From: Phycisphaerae bacterium
Lineage (GTDB): Bacteria > Planctomycetota > Phycisphaerae > UBA1845 > JAFGLZ01
Length of the DNA: 51,567 nt
Direction: 5' to 3'
NCBI GenBank assembly: GCA_016927755.1
Contig: JAFGLZ010000273.1
Coordinates: 1-51,567, forward strand
Shown: in pieces, positions 40,790-49,362 of the stretch
Layout: every line of letters begins with the position of its first letter
How positions within the stretch are numbered: position 1 is the stretch's first letter
The notes under the pieces: generated by a model
Database searches by the model: none
What the model was told of the DNA's origin: nothing
Seen by the model: the letters and a program-made list of their open reading frames with translations, nothing else
Translations under genes and position numbers: made by a program

Positions 40790-42658
40790 ATGGAGCACAT
40801 CCTACTCACGGGGTTTCCGGGCCTACTGGCCGAACGCCTGATTCGGAGTTGTCGGGAGGCGGAGGCCGAGGTCTTCTGGCATCTTCTCGTGCTGCCGGAC
40901 GAGATGAACCTTGCCGGTCGCCGAATTCGCGCGCTGGGCCTGACGGCGCCGGACTACTCGGTCTATTCGGGCGACATCACCCGGCCCGACCTGGGTCTGC
41001 CGGGCCGGGACGCCGAGAGGATCCAGGGCCTGGTCCAGCGGTGCTATCACCTGGCGGCGCTCTACGACCTGACGGCGGCGGCGGCGGTTTCCGACGCGGT
41101 GAACATCCGCGGCACGCAGCGGGTTTGCGAGTTCCTCAAGCGGTGTCCGAACCTGCGGAAGTTCAACTACATCAGCACGTGCTACGTTTCGGGGACGCGC
41201 GAGGGACCGATCGAGGAGGACGCCCTGCCGGAGCCGGCGTCGTTCCGCAACGAATATGAGCGGACGAAGCATTGGGCCGAGCATGTGGTTCGCGACTACG
41301 TGGACGACCTGCCGACGACGATCTTCCGTCCGGGCATCGTCGTGGGCGACTCTCAGACCGGCGAGACGGGCAAGTTCGACGGACCCTATGTCATCGTCGG
41401 GTTCTTCCAGGCAAGCCGGCGGCTGATCTATCGCCTGCCCAATCTGGGGTTCGACACGAGCTGGCTCAACCTGGTGCCGATCGATTTCGTGACGACGGTT
41501 CTGCGGGACGTCGGGCTCTCAGATGAGTTCGACGGCAAGACGATCCAGATCGCGGACCCGAACCCGCCGACGACGAGCGAGAGCTACGAGGCGATGTACG
41601 CGCAGGTGACGGGCCGGAAGTGCTTCAACCTCGACCCGAAGCTCCGGGAGGTCGCGCTTCGGCTCATCCGACGTTTTCCGATCGACCTGATCACGGGCAT
41701 CTCCGCCGAGTCGATCGAGTATTTTCACCACCGGGGTCAGTACAAGACGGACAACCTGCGTCAGGCGTGTAGGCGTTTCGGGATTGAGATTCCGCAGTGG
41801 CAGGAGTTCTACAAGCCGGTCATTCGGTACGCGCTGACCGAGCGGAAGCCCGCGCCGAACGCGGGGCTGATGCGAGAGTTTCGGCGTTGGTGCCTGAGCT
41901 TCCGGTTCATCTACGTGCTGGTGGGCCTCCTGTTTCTGTTTGCTCCGGGCTCGGTGGCGCGGCTGCTGACGGTGCTGGACGACCCGACCGGGGCCGAGGC
42001 GCTGCTAAGGGACAACCTGCTCTGGCGACCGCTGGGCGTATCGCTGCTCGTGGCGCTTTTCGTGGCGGTGACGTTCCTGCAGCGGAACCCGTTCCAGAAG
42101 TCGCTTCACGGGCTGATCATCGGGGCGAAGATGTTCTCGACGGGCATCTTCTTCACCTACGCCGCGATGACGGGGCTGATATCGCTGATCGCCTGCGGCG
42201 TCATCGACGGCCTGATCTGCCTGATGCACAGCCTGTTCTACTATCGTTTGCGGCGGGTCCGCGACATGGAGGGCAGCGAGTTCCGGTGGGACCCGTACAG
42301 CCTGCTGTTCCCGAAGCGGTTCGTCGCCGCTTTCGCCGAGTCGATGGTGCCGGAGTTGAACGATCCGATCGACATTCGGACGGTCGTCGAGAACGTTCGA
42401 GCCGAGGTGGGCGGGTTCCCGGCACTGCACCGGTATGCCTTCGTTCTGGCGTGCTACTACGTGGAGTTCATCCTGCCGGTCCTGAGCGGGTTCCGTCCGT
42501 TCCCGCTGATGGACAAGGAGCTTCGGCGGGAGTTTCTCAAGCGTCTTCAGTATGCGCGCCGGTTGTGGCAGAAGATGCCGATGGTCTTCGTCAAGCTGAT
42601 CTGCACGGCGCACGTCTTCGCGCAGAAGCCGTATCTGCGCTCGATCGGAGCGGAATGA
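40790..42658 (+). CDS. Reductase-membrane-accessory fusion: extended SDR, four helices and a GMC-accessory-like C-terminus
   Basis: A 622-residue three-part protein. Residues 1-345 form an extended short-chain dehydrogenase of the fatty acyl-CoA/thioester reductase type: nucleotide loop TGFPGLLA (7-14), Ser129 (YISTCYVSG) and YxxxK as Tyr156/Lys160 (NEYERTK). Residues about 370-485 hold four hydrophobic helices, predicting an integral membrane protein. Residues about 540-622 (GGFPALHRYAFVLACYY...) resemble the small helical domain that accompanies GMC dehydrogenases such as gluconate dehydrogenase subunit 3. The GMC oxidoreductase gene follows 4 bases later. I infer that the C-terminus docks that enzyme to the membrane, pairing a reductase with an oxidase on lipid alcohols, aldehydes or acids. 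The substrate is not readable. Confidence 0.8.
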   Translation: MEHILLTGFPGLLAERLIRSCREAEAEVFWHLLVLPDEMNLAGRRIRALGLTAPDYSVYSGDITRPDLGLPGRDAERIQGLVQRCYHLAALYDLTAAAAVSDAVNIRGTQRVCEFLKRCPNLRKFNYISTCYVSGTREGPIEEDALPEPASFRNEYERTKHWAEHVVRDYVDDLPTTIFRPGIVVGDSQTGETGKFDGPYVIVGFFQASRRLIYRLPNLGFDTSWLNLVPIDFVTTVLRDVGLSDEFDGKTIQIADPNPPTTSESYEAMYAQVTGRKCFNLDPKLREVALRLIRRFPIDLITGISAESIEYFHHRGQYKTDNLRQACRRFGIEIPQWQEFYKPVIRYALTERKPAPNAGLMREFRRWCLSFRFIYVLVGLLFLFAPGSVARLLTVLDDPTGAEALLRDNLLWRPLGVSLLVALFVAVTFLQRNPFQKSLHGLIIGAKMFSTGIFFTYAAMTGLISLIACGVIDGLICLMHSLFYYRLRRVRDMEGSEFRWDPYSLLFPKRFVAAFAESMVPELNDPIDIRTVVENVRAEVGGFPALHRYAFVLACYYVEFILPVLSGFRPFPLMDKELRREFLKRLQYARRLWQKMPMVFVKLICTAHVFAQKPYLRSIGAE

Positions 42659-42662
42659 CCTC

Positions 42663-44162
42663 GTGGTGAAACGACCCAAGGGCATCGTGTTCGGGAGCGA
42701 GGTGAACGGTCACCCCCAGGAGTCGTGCGACGTGTGCATCGTCGGCTCGGGCCCTGGCGGGGCGGTGGTTGCCGACGAGCTCACTAAGGCGGGGCGGAGC
42801 GTCCTGATGATCGAGGAGGGTCCGCTGCCCTCCCCGGCCGAGTCGATGACGCCCAAGGAGGTCGTCGCGAAGTACTACCGCGAGATGGGGCTGTTCACGA
42901 CGCATTGGCCCGTTCAGTTCCCGGTGTTCACGGGAAGAGTGTTCGGCGGGACGACGGTGATCAACTCCGGGACGATCCTGCCCACGCCGGACCGCGTGAT
43001 GGACGGGTGGGCGTCGGACATCGGCGTCGAATTCGATCGGCGCGTTTGGCGACAGATCGAGAGCGAGCATGACGAGGTGTTTTCGGTCAAGCCGTGCCCG
43101 ACCGAACGGATGAGCACGTCGAACCGGTTGTTCGCCGAGGGGCTGGAGCGGCTGGGGCTGCCCGGCGGCGGGCCTTTGCCTCGATGCGAGCGGGACTGCG
43201 AAGGCTCTGGTCGATGCGTCTTCATCTGTCCCAAGGACGCCAAGCAGTCCGTCAATCTGAGTCTGCTGCCGAAGTCGCTCGAGCGTGGGATGCGGGTGTA
43301 CGTGGAGACTCGGGCGGTCTGGCTCAACAAGAGCAAGCGGAAGGTCAAGGGGGTGATCTGCCGGACGGCGGCCGGGGGCGAATTGGTCGTGCACGCCAAG
43401 ACGGTGGTGCTGGCGATGGGGACGTTGGAGACGGCGCTGTTCATGCTGCGCAACGGCATGGGGTGGCGGTATCCGGCGGTGGGTCGGAACCTGTCGATTC
43501 ACCCGGCGGCGAAGGTGTTCGCGGAGATGCCCGAGCCGGTGCATTCGTGGAAGGGCGTGCCGCAGGCGTATCGCTACGAACAATCGGAGTATCCGGACGT
43601 CCACTTCGAGGGCGTCTTCCTGCCGGCACCGATGGGGGCGATCGGGATTCCGTTCTTCGGGGGCGAGCTGGCCGACTGGATGCGGATCTACGACCGTCTG
43701 GCGGGCTTCGGGTTCTTCATATCGGATTCCAACCACGGGCGCGTGCGGCGGATACCGGGCGTCGGTCCGTTCGTCACGTATCGTGTGACGTTTCGCGACC
43801 TGGACAACTTCTGCTTTGCGTTGAAGCTGATCGCCCGAGCCTACTTCGCGGTCGGCGCGCGGCGCGTGCTACTGCCGCTGCTGGACAGGAAGAACCTTTA
43901 CGACTCGATCGAGTCGCTCGACAATAACTTCCCGGGTAAGTCCCTCCATCCGGGCCAGATGTACGCGATGGCCTTTCATCCGCTGGGGACGTGCCGCTTC
44001 TCGGCGACGCGGGACCAGGGCGTCGTCGACGTCTCGGGCCGATGTCATCGGCACGACAACCTCTACATCGCGGACGGTTCGGCCATCGCCGGGCCGCTGC
44101 ATGCGAATCCGCAGATGACGATCATGACGTTTGCCAGGCTTGTGGGGCGCGGGCTGGCGTGA
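42663..44162 (+). CDS. GMC-family FAD oxidoreductase with ferredoxin-like cysteine cluster
   Basis: A 499-residue GMC oxidoreductase (cholesterol-oxidase/long-chain-alcohol-oxidase type). The FAD-binding Rossmann motif is DVCIVGSGPGGAVVADEL (23-40). Catalytic-region motifs are FHPLGTCR (His439) and HANPQMT (Asn482 as the partner residue), followed by a short C-terminus. Cys175, Cys179, Cys185 and Cys189 form a C-x3-C-x5-C-x3-CP cluster like that of iron-sulphur proteins, in the part of the sequence where related oxidoreductases carry such Cys. It starts at GTG 42663 (a second GTG follows at 42666), 4 bases after the stop of the fusion gene, so the two are certainly one transcript and possibly one complex. 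No signal peptide is seen. Confidence 0.9.
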   Translation: MVKRPKGIVFGSEVNGHPQESCDVCIVGSGPGGAVVADELTKAGRSVLMIEEGPLPSPAESMTPKEVVAKYYREMGLFTTHWPVQFPVFTGRVFGGTTVINSGTILPTPDRVMDGWASDIGVEFDRRVWRQIESEHDEVFSVKPCPTERMSTSNRLFAEGLERLGLPGGGPLPRCERDCEGSGRCVFICPKDAKQSVNLSLLPKSLERGMRVYVETRAVWLNKSKRKVKGVICRTAAGGELVVHAKTVVLAMGTLETALFMLRNGMGWRYPAVGRNLSIHPAAKVFAEMPEPVHSWKGVPQAYRYEQSEYPDVHFEGVFLPAPMGAIGIPFFGGELADWMRIYDRLAGFGFFISDSNHGRVRRIPGVGPFVTYRVTFRDLDNFCFALKLIARAYFAVGARRVLLPLLDRKNLYDSIESLDNNFPGKSLHPGQMYAMAFHPLGTCRFSATRDQGVVDVSGRCHRHDNLYIADGSAIAGPLHANPQMTIMTFARLVGRGLA

Positions 44163-44298
44163 TGACGTCGCTGATTCCCCGATTTCGGGAGCAAGAGGCG
44201 TTCCGCCCCCGGAGCCGCACACGGCACGGCCTGTGGCACAAAGACCTGCAACGTCACAGTGCGCGCGAAACAGGCGACAAGGCGATCCGGCGGATCGC

Positions 44299-45354
44299 TC
44301 ACTGGGAAATGCTCAGTCCGCGCTGAGCGAATACCTCTCCATATGTGAAATCCAGTAACTGGATGATCTCGAAGGTGTACATTCGCGTGGGCCAGGGATC
44401 TCGCATGAGGCTCACGTGGCCGTCGTAGTAGGCGACACTGCCCTGCTGGACGCTCATGAGTTCGTTCGTGACGGGATCGATCGGGTCACCCTGGACCTTG
44501 GAGCCGTGGTACCGGCCTATCTCATCGGTCAGCGGGAACCAGATCGGGTCCGTTCCCATCGGGCCGCCGGTAGCTAGGGTATTCGGATGGTCATCGTTGG
44601 CAGCGAGGTCGCATCTAGCGACGCAGCCGTCCCACCATTCGTCTATAAGCATCATGAGCTTGCCGGGGGCGTAGACCTGGCTGAGCTTCATGATCGGACC
44701 GGGCGCCCCCGGGGGGATGCGCAGGGGCTCGGGCTCCCAGTAATCGGCCTCCGCCATGACCCAGGGCGGGAGGATCAGCTTTCGACCCAGCATGCTCCGA
44801 CTGTAATTGAAGACGCTCTGAGTCTTTCTCTCGGACTGAACGCGCTCGAACTCGGGGCAGCGATAGAGCGAGACGAAGCGAGCATAGTCAAAGAGCGAGC
44901 CCGTAGCCGTGACCCAGTCGGGCCTCCACTGGTAGCCGGCGGTGGTGGCGAGGGCGGGCCAGTCTTCCTGCGGGTTGAGCCAAATAAGGTCGGTCTCGCC
45001 CTGTTTGAGGGGTTGCCAGGGCCAGTCCTCGAGCAGGGCCCACTCGGCCGCGGTGTGCGAGGCGATGTCCCAGTTCTTGCACAGGCTTGTATCGTCATCG
45101 AAATCGGTCAGGTCGTCGAAGGCCAGACTCATGAAGGGAGGGGTCTCGTCGTAGTCTTGTGCGTAGATATGGATCGACTTGGCAAGTTGGCCGATCCTGG
45201 TGGCGCAAATGGTGGTCCGGGCCTGAGCCCTGGCCTTGCTCAGCGACGGCAGGAGGATGCTGATGAGCAGCGCGATGATAGCGACGACCACCAACAGCTC
45301 GATCAGCGTAAACGCTGCCTGATGACGCCTGGTCGATTGTCTCTTCGATTTCAT
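44299..45354 (-). CDS. Prepilin-like (type II secretion pseudopilin-type) protein, H-X-DG-like
   Basis: A 351-residue protein with an N-terminal prepilin segment: positively charged leader, then FTLIELLVVVAIIALLISILLPS (in part) as the hydrophobic helix, with Glu19 at position 5 of the predicted mature chain. The expected cleavage lies between Ala14 and Phe15, so the residue before the cut is Ala, not Gly. The C-terminal part contains YHGSK and GSVAYYDGHV, a loosely spaced form of the H-X9-DG element found in planctomycete prepilin-like proteins. The start ATG 45352-45354 has GGAAGGA upstream; the frame to 45414 is not used. It converges with the GMC gene. The function is likely an extracytoplasmic pilin-like or secreted protein, but its role is unknown. 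Confidence 0.85.
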   Translation of the reverse strand: MKSKRQSTRRHQAAFTLIELLVVVAIIALLISILLPSLSKARAQARTTICATRIGQLAKSIHIYAQDYDETPPFMSLAFDDLTDFDDDTSLCKNWDIASHTAAEWALLEDWPWQPLKQGETDLIWLNPQEDWPALATTAGYQWRPDWVTATGSLFDYARFVSLYRCPEFERVQSERKTQSVFNYSRSMLGRKLILPPWVMAEADYWEPEPLRIPPGAPGPIMKLSQVYAPGKLMMLIDEWWDGCVARCDLAANDDHPNTLATGGPMGTDPIWFPLTDEIGRYHGSKVQGDPIDPVTNELMSVQQGSVAYYDGHVSLMRDPWPTRMYTFEIIQLLDFTYGEVFAQRGLSISQ

Positions 45355-45947
45355 GGCTATCCTTCCAAGCGGATCACATGCCGTGCCGGTACCCCATCCG
45401 GGGGGGCCGGTCATCGGAAGACCGTGCTCCGCGCGAGAGATCCTGTCTCGTGACCTCTTGTCTTACTCACCGCCCGCGCTCCGCTGCTGATGTGCGAGGT
45501 CGCTGAAGCCGGGGGCGCTTCGTCCCAACGGCGCGGCGTCGCCGATAGCGTAGGGACGAACAATGGTCTAAAGACGAGTGCTGTGTTAATTCCATGCTAA
45601 CTGATGGCACCCGCCTCCCGCAACGACAAAGCTCAGAGGAAATGCCCGAACATCGCCCCGTCAAGATGAGCATGAGGTTCTGCCGATGGGCCGTGCCTTG
45701 CGCTCCGCGTGTCTGATGCCCGAACTTGCCGTGTCCTTCAGACGTTGCAGTGGAATGCATCCGCTTTCCGCACATTGCCATATGGCCATTGGGCATCGCG
45801 GGCTCGGGGCGGGATCGCCTGGCGACGGAAGCCGAAATGCCCAGTCGGCATCTAGCCTTATGGGCCCGGAGGTGTCTAACGACTGGGGCGGGTGGACATG
45901 CCCGACGGATCCGAGGCCCGAGAGCTCAGACGAGTGGGAGGACTCCG
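45355..45947. other. Intergenic region without a supported gene
   Basis: A 593-base gap between the prepilin-like gene (minus) and the MsrB gene (plus). A minus-strand frame of 109 codons (45467-45796) has an Arg/Ser/His-rich product with no ribosome-binding site and is judged non-coding. The divergent promoters should be here. The part from 45530 to 45670 is less GC-rich than the flanks. I see no tRNA, and no hairpin strong enough to call. Confidence 0.4.
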
Positions 45948-46511
45948 ATGAGGTCGTTTTGGATCATCCTGGCGGTTTGGGTCGGCATGCTCGTGGTCGG
46001 ATGCGACACGACGGGCACGGGAAGCTGCTCGACGTGTGCGACGAGCGAGCGGGCGAAGGAGCCCGGCATGAAGGACAAGGTCGTCAAGTCAAACGAGGAA
46101 TGGAAGCTGCAGCTCACCCCTGAGCAGTACCGTGTCACGCGCGAGAAGGGCACGGAGCCGGCGTTCCGCAACGCCTACTGGAATCACAAGGGCGAAGGGA
46201 CGTATCGTTGCGTCGGCTGCGGCCAGGAGCTCTTCAGCTCGGACGCGAAGTTCGATTCCGGCTGCGGGTGGCCGAGCTTCTCCAAGCCCGAGAGCCAGAC
46301 CAGGGTCTACACCGCGAGCGACCATAGTCACGGGATGAACCGGTCGGAGGTCCTGTGCAGCCGCTGTGACGCCCACCTGGGGCACGTCTTCGAGGACGGT
46401 CCGAAGCCGACGGGTCTGCGTTATTGCATCAACTCGGCCTCTCTCGAGTTCGACGAGTCGAAATCCCCGGCGACGCAGCCTACCTCGACGCAGCCCACCG
46501 CGAAGAAGTAA
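45948..46511 (+). CDS. msrB: Lipoprotein peptide-methionine (R)-S-oxide reductase (MsrB)
   Basis: A 187-residue enzyme that reduces methionine-R-sulfoxide in proteins. The signal peptide ends in lipobox LVVGC, so Cys19 should be lipidated and the enzyme membrane-tethered, probably periplasmic. The MsrB domain (about 48-168) has zinc cysteines Cys88/Cys91 (CVGC) and Cys137/Cys140 (CSRC), SGCGWPSF (105-112) and catalytic Cys160 (RYCINSASL). A Thr/Pro-rich tail (about 172-187) ends the protein. ATG 45948 follows GTGGGAGGA; the longer frame from 45726 is rejected because it would bury the lipobox. Cys27 and Cys30 near the N-terminus (SCSTC) could take part in disulphide exchange. The reductant is unknown. 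Confidence 0.95.
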   Translation: MRSFWIILAVWVGMLVVGCDTTGTGSCSTCATSERAKEPGMKDKVVKSNEEWKLQLTPEQYRVTREKGTEPAFRNAYWNHKGEGTYRCVGCGQELFSSDAKFDSGCGWPSFSKPESQTRVYTASDHSHGMNRSEVLCSRCDAHLGHVFEDGPKPTGLRYCINSASLEFDESKSPATQPTSTQPTAKK

Positions 46512-46622
46512 CCGCGACACCCCACCCCTCTTGCTGGACAACGCAAAGGCAGGGCGATCTAATATGCCCACGCGGGTTCGGCTTCGAACGAGCACGGTCT
46601 TGATCTGTGAGTCGCGTTGGCA

Positions 46623-47501
46623 ATGGCCGTCATGGTCGGCTTAGGTGAGGTTCTCTGGGACATCTTCCCGGACGGCAGGAAGCTGTTGGGCGGAGCGCCC
46701 GCGAACTTCGCCTTTCACGCGCACCAGCTCGGGCACGAGGGCATCGTGGTCAGCCGGGTGGGCGAGGACGAGCTGGGGCAGCGGATTTTGCGAACGCTGT
46801 CCGATCGGGGCCTCCGGACCAGCGCGATCCAGTTGGACGGGACGTACGCGACCGGGACGGTGCACGTCGTGGCTCGGGACGACGGTTCGCACGACTTCAT
46901 CATCACGCCGAACGTGGCGTGGGACCGGCTTGCGGCGACGCGGGAGCTGGCCGACCTGATCGCCAAGGCCGACGTGATTTGCTTCGGCACGCTGGCCCAG
47001 CGGGGCGAGGCCAACCGTTCGAACATGGATCTGTTGCTCGGGCGAGCCGAGGGGCTCAAGGTCTTCGACATCAACCTTCGGCAGGACTACTGGTCGCGCG
47101 AGGTCATCGAGGACGGCATGAGACGGAGCCAGATCGTCAAGCTCAACGACGACGAGCTGGCGGTGATCCGGAAGCTGGGGCTGGCGCCGGAGGAGCGGGA
47201 CACGGTCGGGTGGTGTCGATCGGTCATGGCCAAGTACGGCCTCTCGTTGCTTGCCGTGACGCGCGGCGAGCGAGGCGCCCTGTTGGTTACGAGCGAAGAG
47301 CTGGCGGAGGAGCCGGGCGTGAAGGTGAGTGTGGCGGACAGCGTTGGGGCGGGGGACGCATTCACGGCCGCCCTGGCGGACGCCTGGTTGAGGAAGCTTC
47401 CGCTGGCCGAGGTGGCGCGGTTCGCCAATCGCGTCGGCGCGTACGTGGCCTCGCGGCCCGGCGCCACGCCGGCGCTACCGGATGAGTTTCGTCGGACATA
47501 G
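46623..47501 (+). CDS. PfkB-family sugar kinase
   Basis: A 292-residue ribokinase/fructokinase-type kinase. It has the N-terminal GGAPANFAFHAHQLG substrate-binding motif and the C-terminal DSVGAGDAFTAAL signature, in which Asp245 is the expected catalytic base. Sugar type cannot be assigned, though the compact form and GGAPAN motif favour a fructokinase-like enzyme. The open frame starts at TTG 46617; ATG 46623 is the more likely start, and ATG 46632 is also possible because no strong ribosome-binding site decides. The yggS-like gene follows 9 bases after its stop, suggesting a shared transcript. It would phosphorylate a sugar released by the window's glycosidases; that is inference. Confidence 0.9.
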   Translation: MAVMVGLGEVLWDIFPDGRKLLGGAPANFAFHAHQLGHEGIVVSRVGEDELGQRILRTLSDRGLRTSAIQLDGTYATGTVHVVARDDGSHDFIITPNVAWDRLAATRELADLIAKADVICFGTLAQRGEANRSNMDLLLGRAEGLKVFDINLRQDYWSREVIEDGMRRSQIVKLNDDELAVIRKLGLAPEERDTVGWCRSVMAKYGLSLLAVTRGERGALLVTSEELAEEPGVKVSVADSVGAGDAFTAALADAWLRKLPLAEVARFANRVGAYVASRPGATPALPDEFRRT

Positions 47502-47510
47502 GGATTGCGG

Positions 47511-48251
47511 ATGTCTCGCAAGTTGAAAGAGAACCTGTATCGCGTGCTGGATCGCGTGGGCCTGGCCGCGGCGAAGACGGCGCGAAGGTCGGACACGATC
47601 ACGACGGTGGTCGTGACGAAATCCGTCGACGAGAAGCTGATCAAGAAGCTGATGGACCTGGGACACGTGGACTTCGGCGAGAACCACGTCCAACAGCTCA
47701 CCGATCGAGCGGACCGCCTGGGCTTCCGGACAACTGCTTCGGCGAACAACGAAGCTCCGGCGGAGTCGGACGCCGCCAAGCCGCGGTGGCACATGATCGG
47801 GCATCTGCAGCGCAACAAGGTCAAGCCGCTTCTGCCCCGTATTCGCTGGCTGCATAGCCTGGACAGCCTCCGACTGGCCGAGGAGATCAACAACCAGGCC
47901 GCCAAGACGGGTCAGATCGTCGAGGCGTTTCTGCAGGTCAACGCGAGCGGCGAAAAGAGCAAGAGTGGCGTGGCGGTGGGGGCGGCCACGCATTTGATCG
48001 AGCAGGTTCAGACGCTGTCTCACCTCCAAATCATCGGCCTGATGACCATGGCCCCGCTGGTGGACGACGCGGAAAAGGCGCGGCCGGTCTTCGCGCGAAC
48101 GCGCGAGCTGTTCGAGGAGATCGCCGGCGAGCGTCTGGCGGGGCCGGGATTCAAGCATCTGTCCATGGGCATGTCTCAAGACTTCGAGGTCGCCATCGAG
48201 GAAGGCGCCGACGTCATCCGGGTCGGCACGGCGATCTTCGAGGGTATCTAA
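47511..48251 (+). CDS. yggS: YggS/PROSC-type pyridoxal-phosphate homeostasis protein
   Basis: A 246-residue cytoplasmic PLP-binding protein of the YggS (PLPBP) family, single TIM-barrel, thought to keep free PLP at safe levels and not to act as a racemase. Lys37 in VVTKSVD is the PLP Schiff-base lysine. Other family motifs are GHVDFGENHVQQL (52-64), WHMIGHLQRNKVK and the closing FKHLSMGMSQDFEVAIEEGA. Compared with the family, it carries an insertion of about 10-15 residues between the GEN strand and WHMIGHLQ. ATG 47511 is preferred to TTG 47505. It is co-directional with, and 9 bases from, the PfkB kinase gene. Confidence 0.93.
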   Translation: MSRKLKENLYRVLDRVGLAAAKTARRSDTITTVVVTKSVDEKLIKKLMDLGHVDFGENHVQQLTDRADRLGFRTTASANNEAPAESDAAKPRWHMIGHLQRNKVKPLLPRIRWLHSLDSLRLAEEINNQAAKTGQIVEAFLQVNASGEKSKSGVAVGAATHLIEQVQTLSHLQIIGLMTMAPLVDDAEKARPVFARTRELFEEIAGERLAGPGFKHLSMGMSQDFEVAIEEGADVIRVGTAIFEGI

Positions 48252-48281
48252 ACGACCGTACATGAATCAGCGCCACACCGC

Positions 48282-48331
48282 GGCACGAGCGTCTCGCGCG
48301 GGATGGTCATGGGCGAGATGCCCATGCTACG
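48282..48331 (+). repeat. Intergenic double-hairpin repeat, copy C
   Basis: First stem degraded (CACGAGC-GTCTC-GCGCGGG, from 48284), second perfect (CATGGGC-GAGAT-GCCCATG, 48308-48326), then CTACG. It sits between the convergent yggS-like gene and a lipoprotein gene, where it could stop transcription from both sides. Confidence 0.85.
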
Positions 48332-48361
48332 TGGCGGCCGCGGGGCAGGCTGCCGCTGGTT

Positions 48362-49297
48362 TTACTTTGCCGCGATGAACAGGTCGTACCGTCGGGCGGA
48401 TTTCGGCAAGGTCAGGACGAGCGTTCTCGGCTTGAAGGCCTGCAGCTCGTACCGGTTGGGGCTCAGGGGCGGGCGACGCTGTCCGGAGGCGTCGAGGTGA
48501 TAGGCCAAGACCTCGACGGACGAGTCTTCGGGACGGCTCAGGAGTCTCAGCTCGACGTGCAGCTTCCCATCGGCATCGCGTGTCGTCCGCTCGCCGAGGA
48601 TCGAAACCCTTCCGGCGGCGAGGGCGGGGTCGAGATGGACCTGGCCGCGCTCGAAGGTGATGACCTGATAGGATCGTTCGGGCTGTCCCGGCCGGGTCGT
48701 CGGGGCGGCTCGGGGCCGAGGGCTGAAGAGGCCTCCGCCGGCTTGGGGGGGCGGCAAACGGCGGACGATGGACACCTCCTCGAGGAGCGAGGTCTGCGTG
48801 CCCGGTCGGAGGACGTGCAGCGTCAGGGCGAGGACCGCCTGGTCCAGGTTGTTCCTGGCGGGCTCGAGGACGAGCTCCGAGGCGTACCGGCATCCGATCG
48901 TATTGGCGTGAACGATTTTCACCTTGGCGCCTACCCGGAGATTGACGGCCTCGGCGAGCTCACGGGCGACTTGCTGACCGTCACTGACAGCCAGGGGAGA
49001 TTCGTTTTTCCATCGCGGCGCGGCGAGCAGGATCTGCTGGTCGGCCTTGTCGACCACGGGCCAGCGTCGCAGGGCGTCGGCGAATCGGGCGGCACAGTCG
49101 TCGAACTCCGGCGGCGTGAGGAACGACTGGTGGTGTGCCTGCCGAGGGACGGGGGAATTCGCGGGTTCCTCACAGCCGCTGATGAGACACTCGGCAAGGA
49201 GGCAGATCATCCCAAAGGCGCTCGCGGAGCGTGACGAGATGGGTCTTTTCGCCCTCGTGTTAGTTCGCAGGCGTCTTTTGCTTTTGGCCGATATCAT
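48362..49297 (-). CDS. Lipoprotein of unknown function
   Basis: A 311-residue predicted lipoprotein. From ATG 49297 there is a long basic N-terminus, then a hydrophobic core and lipobox LISGC. ATG 49208-49210 would give a tighter signal peptide (MICLLAECLISGC) but has no ribosome-binding site, so the upstream start is kept provisionally. The body has an alpha/beta region (about 60-200, with a VLALTLHVLRPG strand), a Pro-rich linker (about 195-215) and a C-terminal beta-sandwich (about 215-311) ending YDLFIAAK. No family is recognised. It converges with yggS across repeat copy C. Confidence 0.7.
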   Translation of the reverse strand: MISAKSKRRLRTNTRAKRPISSRSASAFGMICLLAECLISGCEEPANSPVPRQAHHQSFLTPPEFDDCAARFADALRRWPVVDKADQQILLAAPRWKNESPLAVSDGQQVARELAEAVNLRVGAKVKIVHANTIGCRYASELVLEPARNNLDQAVLALTLHVLRPGTQTSLLEEVSIVRRLPPPQAGGGLFSPRPRAAPTTRPGQPERSYQVITFERGQVHLDPALAAGRVSILGERTTRDADGKLHVELRLLSRPEDSSVEVLAYHLDASGQRRPPLSPNRYELQAFKPRTLVLTLPKSARRYDLFIAAK

Positions 49298-49362
49298 TCC
49301 TATAGTCCTATAGAGGGAGGGTGTCACCTGCCCTAGGCGCAATCGGTACCGAGGAGGCCATC

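Noticed and set aside
42591..43736. Minus-strand frame of 381 codons opposite the GMC gene.
   Set aside because: Antisense shadow rich in Arg, His and Pro; the plus-strand GMC motifs are unambiguous.
44162..44326. 54-codon plus-strand frame whose ATG overlaps the GMC stop (TGATG).
   Set aside because: The overlap is suggestive, but the product is short, Arg-rich and unlike any protein, and it runs into the convergent prepilin-like gene.
45467..45796. Minus-strand frame of 109 codons.
   Set aside because: No ribosome-binding site, and unusual Arg/Ser/His composition in a region that looks intergenic.
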